Shown: positions 25,676 to 33,895 of the stretch, piece after piece
Numbering within the stretch: position 1 is the stretch's first letter
Layout of the letters: each line of letters opens with the position of its first letter
Assembly (NCBI RefSeq): GCF_001541095.1
Contig: NZ_LMXH01000002.1
Location: forward strand, 119,010 to 183,009
Origin: Paenibacillus sp. FJAT-26967
Lineage (GTDB): Bacteria; Bacillota; Bacilli; Paenibacillales; NBRC-103111
Direction of reading: 5' to 3'
Length of the DNA: 64,000 nucleotides
Notes under the pieces: generated by a model
Databases searched by the model: none
Seen by the model: the letters and a program-made list of their open reading frames with translations, nothing else
What the model was told of the DNA's origin: nothing
Program-made: the position numbers and the translations under genes

Positions 25676-25709
25676 GGTCTCCGGCGCGCGATAGGCGCCA
25701 ATCGGCGTT

Positions 25710-25755
25710 AAACAAGCATGCAGCAGCGGCGGTGCCGTCTGCTGCATGCTTGTTT
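25710..25755 (+). terminator. Long intrinsic terminator of ald
   Basis: A perfect 17-base stem has arms AAACAAGCATGCAGCAG (25710-25726) and CTGCTGCATGCTTGTTT (25739-25755). The T tail is short (TTGTTT within the arm). Confidence 0.75.
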
Positions 25756-26012
25756 GCCGGAGGAGGCGTGCTCGCGCCGCCGTGTATCTGCGCCCAGAAA
25801 TCGCAAGGCGGTATAGCCGGGACCGATTTCCGCTTATGAATATCCGAACCGGCTGCAAGCGGTAAGGTTTACTGCACGCGGCACAATGGCGTGCCGCGGG
25901 CTTGAATAAAGCAGCAGCATTCATTGTGTACCCGCTCTAGTTTCATCCTGAACGAACCAGTTCTGCCTCCTGTGCAGGGTGGCTTTTAAGCAGCCTGTGA
26001 ATGGATTCTAAC
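25756..26012. other. Intergenic region downstream of ald
   Basis: No gene with a ribosome binding site and family resemblance is visible in this part of the 623-base gap between ald and yqzK. The GC-rich first half contains long chance frames on the minus strand. The remaining part (26013-26219) is listed as a broken small gene. Confidence 0.5.
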
Positions 26013-26219
26013 TTACACTTGAATAGGCCGGTTGATCCTATTGGAAACATGGATCGGGCTCATCAGCGAGGACTCCATATATTTTTTTAAGACAGATACG
26101 TTTTCTTGAGTATTTAGGATGGTTTTACAAACGGAGCGGCGCCTCATGCCTTGTATGGCCGCGTCAAGGTCTCCCGGCGGTACTTTTATTCCAATAAGTT
26201 TTCACGGAATTCGGATCAT
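26013..26219 (-). pseudogene. Possible small gene interrupted by TGA at codon 6
   Basis: A 68-codon minus-strand frame starts with ATG 26219 behind AAGAGGAG and ends with TAA. Codon 6 is TGA (26202-26204); without it the product would read MIRIP then KLIGIKVPPGDLDAAIQGMR and a further helical, basic stretch. The good ribosome site in phase with an otherwise open frame suggests a recently broken gene. A chance frame is also possible. No family is recognised. Confidence 0.3.
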
Positions 26220-26266
26220 ATATTCTCCTCTTCTCTCATAGGATGACGGTAAAAGGGGGGACAGGT

Positions 26267-26503
26267 ATGATCTTATCCGTTCATAAGTGGCTGCAGCGGA
26301 CCCGTTTTCTGATCCTGTTCATATCGTTGACTTATCTGCTCTACCGGCTGTTATCTGTATTCTCGTACTGGGTGGAGCCCGTTGACAAATACAGGCATCC
26401 GAGCGGAGCTTCAGTTAAAGTTTTTCAGCAGCATAATCTGCATACAGACGGCAGTGCAACGATGTCGGAGAGACTGCGCTTGTTTTATTGGTACGGTGAA
26501 TGA
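26267..26503 (+). CDS. yqzK: DUF4227 protein (YqzK-like)
   Basis: This 78-residue protein has one membrane segment near the N-terminus (FLILFISLTYLLYRLL) and a hydrophilic tail with YRHPSGASVKVF. It fits DUF4227, whose B. subtilis member YqzK also precedes xerD. ATG 26267 follows GGGGGGACAGGT. Function is unknown. Confidence 0.82.
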   Translation: MILSVHKWLQRTRFLILFISLTYLLYRLLSVFSYWVEPVDKYRHPSGASVKVFQQHNLHTDGSATMSERLRLFYWYGE

Positions 26504-26584
26504 AGGAATTAGCGTTTGGGTGACGAATGGTATATAGACTCACTACCCCTGTCATAGGCGGGCTAAATGAAGGAGCAAGGGACC

Positions 26585-27505
26585 TTGAGACAAGATCTGG
26601 AAGTATTCATGGACTATTTGGAGCATGAGAAACGATTGTCCCGGAATACGCTTGAATCGTATTCTCGGGATTTGTTGCAGTACATAGATTTTCTTGAAGA
26701 GCAGAATGTGCACGATCTTGCTGAAACGAGCAAAGTACATGTCGTGACCTATATCGCCCGTCTGAAGCAGCTGGGCAGAGCCACGGCGACCCAGTCCAGG
26801 ACGCTTGTTTCCATTCGTTCGTTATACGGCCACATGATCCGGAGCGGACGAATGGAACATGATCCCACGAGGGATATAGAGAATCCGAAGCAGGACAAGA
26901 AGCTTCCGCAGGTACTGACGCTGGAGGAGATGGAGCGCCTTCTCGGCGCTCCGCAGCCGGCCTCTACGAATGGCGTGCGCGACAAAGCCATGCTGGAAGT
27001 TCTATACGCGACTGGCATCCGGGTGTCCGAGCTGATCAGTCTGGATGTCGGTGATGTGAATACGAGTCTGGGCTTCGTTCGCTGCGTAGGAAGCGGTGCC
27101 AAGGAACGGATCATCCCGCTGGGCTTGATGGCAGCCCAAGTCGTCGATGACTATGTATCGAATTCACGGCCGCATTTAATGAAGGCACACAAGCCCGAGA
27201 CCGCTTTGTTCGTGAATCATCTGGGAACTAGAATGACGCGTCAGGGCTTCTGGAAAATGCTTAAACGGTATTCGGCGGAAGCATCCATCGACAAGGACAT
27301 AACGCCGCATACCCTGCGGCATTCCTTCGCAACCCATCTGTTGGAGAACGGGGCGGATCTCCGCTCGGTGCAGGAAATGCTGGGGCATGCCGATCTGTCT
27401 ACAACTCAGGTGTACACTCATGTAACACGAAGTAAGATGAAGGAAGTTTACGACCGGTCTCATCCCCGCGCCAAGATGACCGGAGCCATAAGCCCCGGCA
27501 ATTAA
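26585..27505 (+). CDS. xerD: Site-specific tyrosine recombinase XerD
   Basis: This 306-residue recombinase resolves chromosome dimers at dif with XerC. The N-terminal SAM-like domain includes FMDYLEHEKRLSRNT. The catalytic domain shows Arg in ATGIRVSEL, HTLRHSFATHLLENG with the His-x-x-Arg, and the nucleophile Tyr in STTQVYTHV. TTG 26585 is nine bases after AAGGAG and gives MRQDLEVFMDYL, matching the family N-terminus. The in-frame ATG 26567 would place the ribosome site inside the gene. Confidence 0.92.
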   Translation: MRQDLEVFMDYLEHEKRLSRNTLESYSRDLLQYIDFLEEQNVHDLAETSKVHVVTYIARLKQLGRATATQSRTLVSIRSLYGHMIRSGRMEHDPTRDIENPKQDKKLPQVLTLEEMERLLGAPQPASTNGVRDKAMLEVLYATGIRVSELISLDVGDVNTSLGFVRCVGSGAKERIIPLGLMAAQVVDDYVSNSRPHLMKAHKPETALFVNHLGTRMTRQGFWKMLKRYSAEASIDKDITPHTLRHSFATHLLENGADLRSVQEMLGHADLSTTQVYTHVTRSKMKEVYDRSHPRAKMTGAISPGN

Positions 27506-27543
27506 GCGAGCACACAACAGCTTCTTATTGCTGGCTCGGCAAG

Positions 27544-27592
27544 CGTGCAGATTCTGGTATCCGAAGATACCGGCTGCACGTTTCTTTCTTTA
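27544..27592 (+). terminator. Intrinsic terminator of xerD
   Basis: CGTGCAG (27544-27550) pairs with CTGCACG (27574-27580), enclosing GGTATC-CGAA-GATACC, and is followed by TTTCTTTCTTT. Confidence 0.88.
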
Positions 27593-27646
27593 TATAACCG
27601 ATCCGCATAAAGGATCGTTAAATAGAGATTTTTTTGCCGGATGTCT

Positions 27647-27675
27647 TTGCATCTGTACGGTAAAAATGAGATAAT
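27647..27675 (+). promoter_or_regulatory. Sigma-A promoter of punA
   Basis: -35 TTGCAT (27647-27652), 17-base spacer, -10 GATAAT (27670-27675). It implies an untranslated leader of about 240 bases. Confidence 0.6.
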
Positions 27676-27679
27676 GTCC

Positions 27680-27924
27680 GTGGTGTTTTAGGCTCTATAA
27701 GGTTTTAGGCACCTCCTCCTGACACGAAGTGTTTAACCGGTATTACGTTTCTTAAGCCCCGGCCTTCACAACAGCTGTATTCTTGGCTGGAGGCCTTAAC
27801 GGAACCGTGCACCACTACCATACATAGGCGATTTATCGATTACCCGTATAATTGTCCAAGCTTATTTGAGCGTCTGGCAAAGGCGCGAACAAATCCAAAC
27901 CTATTTGAAAGGGTGACCCTTACT
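27680..27924 (+). promoter_or_regulatory. Long structured 5' leader of punA
   Basis: The leader contains ACAC/GTGT (27722-27732), GGCCT/AGGCC (27761-27795) and an enclosing GTGGTG/CACCAC pair (27680-27815). No purine-riboswitch core is recognised and no terminator is seen. It may be a cis-regulatory RNA or simply a long leader. Confidence 0.3.
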
Positions 27925-28746
27925 ATGAACAATGAAAAAGAGCGCATTTCTGAAGCGGCTGGGTATATTGAGAAAGAACTTGGTTTCCGTCCAACCATCG
28001 GTCTTATTCTGGGTTCAGGGCTGGGAGTTCTTGCGGATCTGATTGAAGATGCCGTAGTGGTAGCTTACAAAGATATTCCGCATTTTCCGGTCTCGACAGT
28101 TGAAGGACATGCCGGCGAACTGGTAGCGGGCCGTATCAAAGGCCGCGAGGTTGTTATGATGAAAGGCCGTTTTCATCAATACGAAGGATATGGGGCGGAG
28201 ACTGTCGCTTTCCCTGTCCGTGTTATGAAGGCGCTCGGTGTCGGCACGCTGATCGTGACCAATGCCGCCGGTGGCGTAAATACTTCGTTCGAAGTCGGTG
28301 ATCTGATGGTCATTCAGGATCATATCAACTTCATGTTCCGCAACCCGCTGATCGGACCGAATGACGATGAACTGGGTCTGAGATTCCCCGATATGTCGGA
28401 GGCTTACAGCAGACGTCTGGGCAAACTTGCGCATGGGGTTGCAGAAAAGCAGAACTTTTCGCTGCGCGAAGGCGTGTATTTGGGTCTGCTCGGACCTACG
28501 TATGAAACACCGGCTGAGATCCGCATGATTCGTACACTGGGTGCCGATGCGGTTGGAATGTCTACCGTACCGGAAGTTATCGTGGCCCGGCACGCAGGGA
28601 TGGAAGTGCTCGGCTTCTCCTGTATTTCCAACATGGCTGCAGGAATTCTGGATCAGCCGCTGTCTCATCAGGAAGTAATGGAAACAACGGAACGCGTCAA
28701 ACCTAAATTCCTGAAGCTCGTTCTGGGGATTATCGAAGAACTGTAA
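27925..28746 (+). CDS. punA: Purine-nucleoside phosphorylase
   Basis: This 273-residue phosphorylase cleaves guanosine and inosine. Family motifs are GLILGSGLGVLAD (phosphate binding), FPVSTVEGHAGELV, LIVTNAAGGVN and GADAVGMSTVPEVIVARHAG. ATG 27925 lies nine bases after AAGGGTG; GTG 27913 is an alternative. In B. subtilis drm (phosphopentomutase) lies between xerD and this gene but is absent here. Confidence 0.92.
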   Translation: MNNEKERISEAAGYIEKELGFRPTIGLILGSGLGVLADLIEDAVVVAYKDIPHFPVSTVEGHAGELVAGRIKGREVVMMKGRFHQYEGYGAETVAFPVRVMKALGVGTLIVTNAAGGVNTSFEVGDLMVIQDHINFMFRNPLIGPNDDELGLRFPDMSEAYSRRLGKLAHGVAEKQNFSLREGVYLGLLGPTYETPAEIRMIRTLGADAVGMSTVPEVIVARHAGMEVLGFSCISNMAAGILDQPLSHQEVMETTERVKPKFLKLVLGIIEEL

Positions 28747-29022
28747 GAATCAGGCCTTCTTTTGCAAGGATCGTTAGCAAGAAATATTGGTATTTCCCGA
28801 GCAATCGCATGATTCGTCATATTGTGACACAGTCAAGAGACAGAGCTCTGCGAGGATGTCATAAAATCACATTTTTTTGTTATTTGCAGACGATCCCTCG
28901 CGTTCCGGACTAAAAATCACGGAATTGTCACAAATTATTCGAAGTTTCAGTTGCGAAGGGATTAGGCAATTTCCATAATTTTAGGTACAATAATTAAGTA
29001 ATTACGCGATGGGGGGATCTTC

Positions 29023-29403
29023 ATGTACAAGTGGTTAATGTTTGTACTTTTTATCGGTGCCAGTGCTATGGGGATAGGGTTCCTATTTTCAGATATTTCA
29101 GCCCGACAAGCCGAGATGGCAGCTGAGCAGACTGCAGGCCCGAGCCTGAAACTTTCAGCAACGAACTGGAAATTTGATCAACAAGAGTATAAGATTCCAA
29201 AAGGCCAGACCAAAGTTTCCCTGATTAACAAAGAAGGAATCCATGCTGTTGACATCACAGGCGAAGGTCTGGATATCAAGCTGGATGCTCAGAACAAATC
29301 TCAGGATGTTAACTTTGAGAAGCCCGGCAAATACGAAATTCACTGCGTTCTTCCATGTGGAGAAGGCCACGCTGATATGAAGGCTGTTTTGATCGTTGAA
29401 TAA
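29023..29403 (+). CDS. Stand-alone CuA-type cupredoxin (COX subunit II-like) domain protein
   Basis: This 126-residue protein has one N-terminal membrane anchor (about residues 4-22) and an extracellular cupredoxin domain. A full CuA ligand set is visible: CVLPCGEGHADM gives C-x3-C-x3-H-x2-M, and an upstream His lies in GIHAVDI. It lacks the two-helix hairpin of a real oxidase subunit II and no other oxidase gene is nearby. It may carry electrons or copper for oxidase assembly. Confidence 0.82.
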   Translation: MYKWLMFVLFIGASAMGIGFLFSDISARQAEMAAEQTAGPSLKLSATNWKFDQQEYKIPKGQTKVSLINKEGIHAVDITGEGLDIKLDAQNKSQDVNFEKPGKYEIHCVLPCGEGHADMKAVLIVE

Positions 29404-29420
29404 TAAGCTTAAACAGCCCA

Positions 29421-29455
29421 AGAAAGGGAGCCCGGAAGGGCTCCCTTTCTTTATT
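29421..29455 (+). terminator. Intrinsic terminator of the cupredoxin gene
   Basis: AGAAAGGGAGCCC and GGGCTCCCTTTCT form a perfect 13-base stem with a GGAA loop, followed by TTATT. Confidence 0.92.
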
Positions 29456-29519
29456 ATGCGAACGAGGCGCGAAGACAGAATTTGACATAGGAATTCGGGA
29501 TTCAGCTTCAGGCTTGTAT

Positions 29520-29559
29520 AAAGGCTTCCTTGCATCTTTTGGTGCATGGGGAGCCTTTT
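29520..29559 (+). terminator. Second terminator upstream of dacF
   Basis: AAAGGCT (29520-29526) pairs with AGCCTTTT (29552-29559), with an inner TGCAT/ATGCA-type stem. Confidence 0.65.
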
Positions 29560-29738
29560 GTATGTTCTTTAACTGTAATAAAGGGGACGGAAGGAGCAGC
29601 TGCCTTAAAAATACGGATATTGGCATGAGACGGCGGAATATTTTACCTGAATCCGGTCAAGACTGGTTACTGATATTTCTAGTTTCCGCGGTATGCGATT
29701 TTGTGTAGCAGGATCAATGAACAGGAGGGGTAGAAACG

Positions 29739-30914
29739 ATGTTGAAAAAAATGTGCGGAGCGCTGCTATGTATACAATTAGTGCTCACAGCCGTCATGCC
29801 GGCCGTCCTGGCTAAAGAGGATAAGGCTCCATCTGTAGACTTGACGCCAAGTGCCTTGTCGGCCGTTCTGATGGATGCCGATTCGGGTACGATTATCTCG
29901 AACAAGAATATGGATGCCAAGCTGCCGCCCGCCAGTATCACGAAAGTGATGACAATGCTCCTGATTGTTGAAGCGGTGGATGCGGGCAAAATTAAGATGA
30001 CTGATAAAGTCAGTACGAGTGAATACGCGGCTTCAATGGGAGGATCGCAAATCTTCCTGGAGCCGGGTGAAGAGATGTCTGTCGAAGAGATGTTAAAAGG
30101 GATCGCGATGGCATCCGGCAATGATGCTTCCGTTGCTATGGCTGAGAAAATCGCGGGCTCGGAAGAGAACTTTGTCGCCATGATGAATGAGCGCGCGAAA
30201 GAGCTCGGAATGGTGAACACTCATTTTGTTAACTGCAACGGCCTTCCGGCAGAGAACCACTATTCCACCGCCCGTGACATTGCGATCATGTCCCGGGAAC
30301 TGCTCAAACATTCGGAGATCACCAAGTTTACCGGTAGCTATCAGGATTATCTTCGTAAAGACTCCGCCAAGCCTTTCTGGCTGGTGAATACGAACAAACT
30401 GGTCCGCTTCTACACGGGTGCCGACGGCTTGAAAACCGGCTATACGGGCGAAGCCAAGTTTTGTTTATCCGCTACGGCGGCGCGGGACGGCTTCCGGGTT
30501 ATTGCCGTAGTCATGGGCGAGCCCAATACGAAAACACGCAATGCGGAAGTGGCGAAACTGTTTGATTACGCATTTGCGCAGTATACGAATTTCCCGATTT
30601 TCAAAGCGGGTGATGCGCTTGGCGAGCTAAAAGTAAGCAAGGGAAGCTTATCGACGGTTCCGCTTACAGCCAGCCGCTCATACAGCATCCTTCTCAAAAA
30701 AGGCGAGACCAAAGAAGGTATCCGCCATGAGCTTCAGCTCCGGCAAGATCTGATGCCGCCCATTGCCAGAGGTCAAACCATCGGCAAGGTCGTCGTCTAC
30801 AAGAACGACGCCGTGCTGACGGAGTATCCGGTTGAATCCCCGGTTGATGTGGCAAAAGCAGGCTGGTGGACGCTGTTTAAGAGATCCGCCAGAAGTATGT
30901 TCGGCAATGAGTAA
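29739..30914 (+). CDS. dacF: Sporulation D-alanyl-D-alanine carboxypeptidase DacF
   Basis: This 391-residue penicillin-binding protein trims peptidoglycan stems. A signal peptide (about residues 1-25) leads to the active-site SxxK in PPASITKVMT, the SxN in SGNDASVAMAE and KTG in GLKTGYTGE. A C-terminal PBP5-type beta domain and amphipathic tail follow. It lies directly upstream of spoIIAA, as in the B. subtilis dacF-spoIIA cluster. Confidence 0.92.
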   Translation: MLKKMCGALLCIQLVLTAVMPAVLAKEDKAPSVDLTPSALSAVLMDADSGTIISNKNMDAKLPPASITKVMTMLLIVEAVDAGKIKMTDKVSTSEYAASMGGSQIFLEPGEEMSVEEMLKGIAMASGNDASVAMAEKIAGSEENFVAMMNERAKELGMVNTHFVNCNGLPAENHYSTARDIAIMSRELLKHSEITKFTGSYQDYLRKDSAKPFWLVNTNKLVRFYTGADGLKTGYTGEAKFCLSATAARDGFRVIAVVMGEPNTKTRNAEVAKLFDYAFAQYTNFPIFKAGDALGELKVSKGSLSTVPLTASRSYSILLKKGETKEGIRHELQLRQDLMPPIARGQTIGKVVVYKNDAVLTEYPVESPVDVAKAGWWTLFKRSARSMFGNE

Positions 30915-30977
30915 TAAGTCGTAATTTCCCGCAACATAAGGGCTTTTGGCGCTTTTCTTCTAGTTTTGTCAGCAGGC

Positions 30978-31004
30978 AGGAAATGCCATGAGGGTTGTAG
31001 AACT
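30978..31004 (+). promoter_or_regulatory. Predicted sigma-H promoter of the spoIIA operon
   Basis: AGGAAAT (30978-30984), 14 bases, AGAACT (30999-31004). This agrees with the sigma-H pattern RWAGGAWWT-N12-14-HGAAT. It is about 30 bases before the spoIIAA start and matches the known sigma-H control of spoIIA in B. subtilis. Confidence 0.6.
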
Positions 31005-31036
31005 TGTGAGTCATGTGGGAAGGAGTGGCATGACAC

Positions 31037-31390
31037 ATGAGTCTGCAAATCGAATTCGAGCAGGGAAGAAAAGTGCTAGTCGTCCGTTTGAAAGGGGAAC
31101 TCGATCATCATACGGCGGATGTGGTCAAAGCCCGCATGGAAGAAGCTATTTTCCGGCAGGATACCAAGCATCTGGTGTTAAGCCTGAAGGATTTGTCTTT
31201 TATGGACAGTTCCGGGCTCGGAGTGATTCTGGGACGATACAAACAGATCACGGGTAAGGGCGGCCGGATGGTCGTGTGCGACGTGTCTCCTGAAGTCTAC
31301 CGGTTGTTTGAATTATCCGGCATGTTCAAGATCGTATCGATTCAAGAGAACGAGAGATCGGCCATCTCCAGTCTGGAGGTCGCGTTATGA
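31037..31390 (+). CDS. spoIIAA: Anti-sigma F factor antagonist SpoIIAA
   Basis: This 117-residue STAS-domain protein has the phosphorylation site in [15 protein letters not shown]. Unphosphorylated SpoIIAA releases sigma F from SpoIIAB in the forespore. Its stop overlaps the spoIIAB start by four bases (ATGA), indicating coupling. RBS GGAAGGAG. Confidence 0.95.
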   Translation: MSLQIEFEQGRKVLVVRLKGELDHHTADVVKARMEEAIFRQDTKHLVLSLKDLSFMDSSGLGVILGRYKQITGKGGRMVVCDVSPEVYRLFELSGMFKIVSIQENERSAISSLEVAL

Positions 31391-31833
31391 GCGAGAAGAA
31401 CTTCATGAAGCTCCAATTCGCAAGCAAATCAGAGAATGAAGCTTTTGCGCGCGTCGCTGTTGCATCTTTTATCTCGCAGCTCGATCCTACTATGAATGAA
31501 TTGACGGATATTAAGACGGTGATTTCCGAAGCGGTGACGAACTGCATCATTCACGGATATGACAATAAGCCCGATGGCATTGTGACCATCACAACGGAAA
31601 TTAACGATGATGAAGTGTTTATTACGGTGGAAGACAACGGGGCCGGTATCGAGGATCTGGAAGAGGCCAAACAGCCGCTCTTTACGTCCAAACCCGAACT
31701 GGAAAGATCGGGTATGGGATTTACCATTATGGAGAATTTCATGGATGAGGTGGACGTTATTTCCGAAATCGGAACGGGCACTCGCATACGGATGAAGAAA
31801 CGAATTGAATCCAAAAAAGCTTTGGTTAATTAG
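31387..31833 (+). CDS. spoIIAB: Anti-sigma F factor and kinase SpoIIAB
   Basis: This 148-residue GHKL-type protein kinase binds sigma F and phosphorylates SpoIIAA. The N-box is [12 protein letters not shown], the G1-box [12 protein letters not shown] and the G2 region [15 protein letters not shown]. Length and motifs are normal for the family. Confidence 0.95.
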   Translation: MSEKNFMKLQFASKSENEAFARVAVASFISQLDPTMNELTDIKTVISEAVTNCIIHGYDNKPDGIVTITTEINDDEVFITVEDNGAGIEDLEEAKQPLFTSKPELERSGMGFTIMENFMDEVDVISEIGTGTRIRMKKRIESKKALVN

Positions 31834-31845
31834 GGGTTTGATGCC

Positions 31846-32601
31846 ATGGACGTCGATTTGAAAGGTTCCTCGAACAGTTTCCTGGATGATAGTGAAGTCA
31901 AGCGACTAATCGCACTCAGCCAATCGGGCGATTCACTCGCCCGCGAGCGGCTGGTTAACTCAAACATCCGGCTCGTCTGGTCCGTGGTTCAGCGCTTTTT
32001 GAACCGTGGCTACGAAGCCGAGGATTTGTTTCAAATCGGCTGTATCGGACTGCTCAAATCGGTCGACAAGTTTGATTTGTCGTATGATGTGAAGTTTTCC
32101 ACCTATGCGGTTCCGATGATCATCGGGGAAATCCAAAGATTCCTCCGGGATGACGGAACGCTCAAAGTCAGCCGATCACTTAAGGAACTGGCCAGCAAAA
32201 TTCGTAAAGCCAAGGATGAGCTGTCCAAAGGCATGAACCGACTGCCGACTATTAAAGAAGTGGCGGAAATGCTGGGAATCACTCCGGAAGAAGTTGTGTT
32301 TGCCCAAGAAGCGAGCAAGCCTCTTTCATCCATTCATGAGACTGTATTTGAGAATGACGGTGACCCGATCACCCTCATGGATCAGATTGCGGATGAGACG
32401 CAGGACAAATGGTTCGAGAAACTTGCCCTCAATGAAGCTATCGGGGCTCTGAATGAAAGGGAGAGACTGATTGTGTATCTCCGCTATTTCAGGGATCAGA
32501 CACAGTCGGAGGTCGCCAGCAGGCTCGGGATTTCGCAAGTTCAGGTATCGCGGCTTGAGAAAAAAATATTGCAGTCCATTAAGGATCAGATTGCACAATA
32601 A
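31846..32601 (+). CDS. sigF: RNA polymerase sigma-F factor
   Basis: This 251-residue sigma-70 family factor has region 2 GYEAEDLFQIGCIGLLKSVD with FSTYAVPMIIGEIQRFLRDD, region 3, and region 4 ending SEVASRLGISQVQVSRLEKK. It is the first forespore-specific sigma factor. It ends the spoIIA operon and is followed by a strong terminator. Confidence 0.95.
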   Translation: MDVDLKGSSNSFLDDSEVKRLIALSQSGDSLARERLVNSNIRLVWSVVQRFLNRGYEAEDLFQIGCIGLLKSVDKFDLSYDVKFSTYAVPMIIGEIQRFLRDDGTLKVSRSLKELASKIRKAKDELSKGMNRLPTIKEVAEMLGITPEEVVFAQEASKPLSSIHETVFENDGDPITLMDQIADETQDKWFEKLALNEAIGALNERERLIVYLRYFRDQTQSEVASRLGISQVQVSRLEKKILQSIKDQIAQ

Positions 32602-32620
32602 TAGAAAAGATCTAAAGGTG

Positions 32621-32676
32621 CTCTTTAGAGTGGATCGAACACCAACAGGTGTATCGGTTCATTCTAAAGAGTCTTT
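32621..32676 (+). terminator. Intrinsic terminator of the spoIIA operon
   Basis: CTCTTTAGA (32621-32629) pairs with TCTAAAGAG (32663-32671), with a long inner stem around an AACA loop, then TCTTTT. Confidence 0.85.
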
Positions 32677-32800
32677 TACGTAAATCGGGTAATAAAGCTG
32701 TTCTTTACTTCCAAACGGGTAAAAAGCTTGTTTTATTAGTAACTTTGCCGGCCGGCCCCGTGTCGGTTTTTTGTCTTGTACAGAGACGGTAAGCAAAGAA

Positions 32801-32821
32801 GGCTGTCCGCTCTGGACAGCC
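32801..32821 (-). terminator. Terminator for the DUF378 gene
   Basis: GGCTGTCC and GGACAGCC form an 8-base stem just beyond the minus-strand stop codon; on that strand it is followed by TTCTTT. Confidence 0.7.
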
Positions 32822-32841
32822 TAGTGAATACAGGGCGGACT

Positions 32842-33051
32842 TTATTTCACAACAGCGTCATCCTGGAAGAAGAATGAGATGCTGTATAGACCCGCCAGCC
32901 CGACGAGGGTGTAGATGATTCTGCTGAACGCGGAGGAATCGCGATGCACTTCACCTCCGAAAATAGCGGAGACTAGATCCCACTCGAAGATGCCGACAAG
33001 CAGCCAGTTCAGCGCCCCTATAATAATGAGGGTAAGAGCTAGTCTGGACAT
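32842..33051 (-). CDS. DUF378 membrane protein
   Basis: This 69-residue protein has two membrane helices. The signature LIIIGALNWLLVGIFEWDLV and the second helix IIYTLVGLAGLYSISFF match DUF378 (YuzA-like). ATG 33051 lies nine bases after AGGTGGTG; the in-frame GTG at 33066 overlaps that site. Function is unknown. Confidence 0.82.
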   Translation of the reverse strand: MSRLALTLIIIGALNWLLVGIFEWDLVSAIFGGEVHRDSSAFSRIIYTLVGLAGLYSISFFFQDDAVVK

Positions 33052-33195
33052 GGATATGTTCACCACCTGTTTAGAGTAGATACTTGCTGCCTTTAATGTT
33101 CCTCAACGGTTCACGGTTATTCATCGCTGCAGAGCTTAAGAAACACGGGCGAAAAGAAATGGTTAATTTGACCAAACCGGTTTGACGGCAGTTCT

Positions 33196-33226
33196 TGGAT
33201 TATCTGGTGCTAAGCTTCGCATACTA
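33196..33226 (+). promoter_or_regulatory. Candidate sigma-G promoter of the spoVA genes
   Basis: -10 CATACTA (33220-33226) is a consensus sigma-G match. TGGATT (33196-33201; consensus TGAATA) lies 18 bases upstream. Forespore expression of spoVA under sigma G is known in B. subtilis. Confidence 0.55.
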
Positions 33227-33259
33227 CTGGCAAAAGGATGGTTTGGGGAGCTGATATAA

Positions 33260-33895
33260 ATGAATCAAACCACCGCTGCTTGTCTCTATATCCGGCTGCG
33301 ACGGAGAGTCAGAGTATCGCCTAATGAAACCGTTAAGCTGGATAAGATTGCTCAGCTTATCGTCGAACCGGCATACGAAGCCGCTTTGAAAGACCTGACC
33401 GTCGTCAGGCTGCAGACAAAGGACGGCAATCGGGTTCTTGTCGATATGCTCAGCATAGTTGCGAAGATTAAAAACCTGTATCCCCATCTTCAGATCGAAC
33501 ATTTCGGCGAGCCTCACACGCTATTGGAAGTGCAGACTGCTGCCCGTAAACCCAATCTGCTGTTTCTTGCAGCCGTATGGATTTTGTTGTTTATAGGTTC
33601 GGGTCTTACAATCATGAATTTTCACGCGGACGTCTCTATGGTTGAAGTGCACCGGCGCGTCTATGAATTGTTAACCGGTAACCGTAGTGAGCATCCCTTT
33701 CTGCTGCAACTTACATATTCAATCGGACTTGGCATTGGAATGTCCGTGTTCTTCAATCATTTTTTTAAGAAAAAATTTAATGAAGAACCGAGTCCTCTTG
33801 AGGTTGAAATGTTCACCTACCAGGAGAACATTGACCGCTATACGATCGCAGAGGAGTATCTGACCTTAGCTGATGAAAAGAAGCCGACATCATGA
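33260..33895 (+). CDS. spoVAA: Stage V sporulation protein AA
   Basis: This 211-residue protein has a soluble N-terminal half (YIRLRRRVRVSPNETVKL) and two membrane segments in the C-terminal half. The ending EMFTYQENIDRYTIAEEYL is characteristic of SpoVAA. SpoVA proteins form the channel moving dipicolinic acid into spores and out during germination. It overlaps spoVAB by four bases. Confidence 0.88.
   Translation: MNQTTAACLYIRLRRRVRVSPNETVKLDKIAQLIVEPAYEAALKDLTVVRLQTKDGNRVLVDMLSIVAKIKNLYPHLQIEHFGEPHTLLEVQTAARKPNLLFLAAVWILLFIGSGLTIMNFHADVSMVEVHRRVYELLTGNRSEHPFLLQLTYSIGLGIGMSVFFNHFFKKKFNEEPSPLEVEMFTYQENIDRYTIAEEYLTLADEKKPTS

Larger units (their letters stand above)
29404..29738 (+). other. 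Intergenic region holding two terminators
   Basis: The gap between the cupredoxin gene and dacF contains terminators at 29421-29455 and 29520-29559, then about 170 bases that should hold the dacF promoter. No convincing promoter could be placed, and no small gene with a ribosome site is seen. Confidence 0.5.

Noticed and set aside
25562-25924. 120-codon minus-strand frame downstream of ald
   Set aside because: It overlaps the ald 3' end and its terminators in GC-rich DNA, with no ribosome site and no recognisable domain.
27680-27924. Purine riboswitch upstream of punA
   Set aside because: The conserved three-way junction core and the paired hairpin loops of the purine aptamer are not found.
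29514-29708. 64-codon frame upstream of dacF
   Set aside because: It begins inside a terminator hairpin, has no ribosome site and no protein-like pattern.
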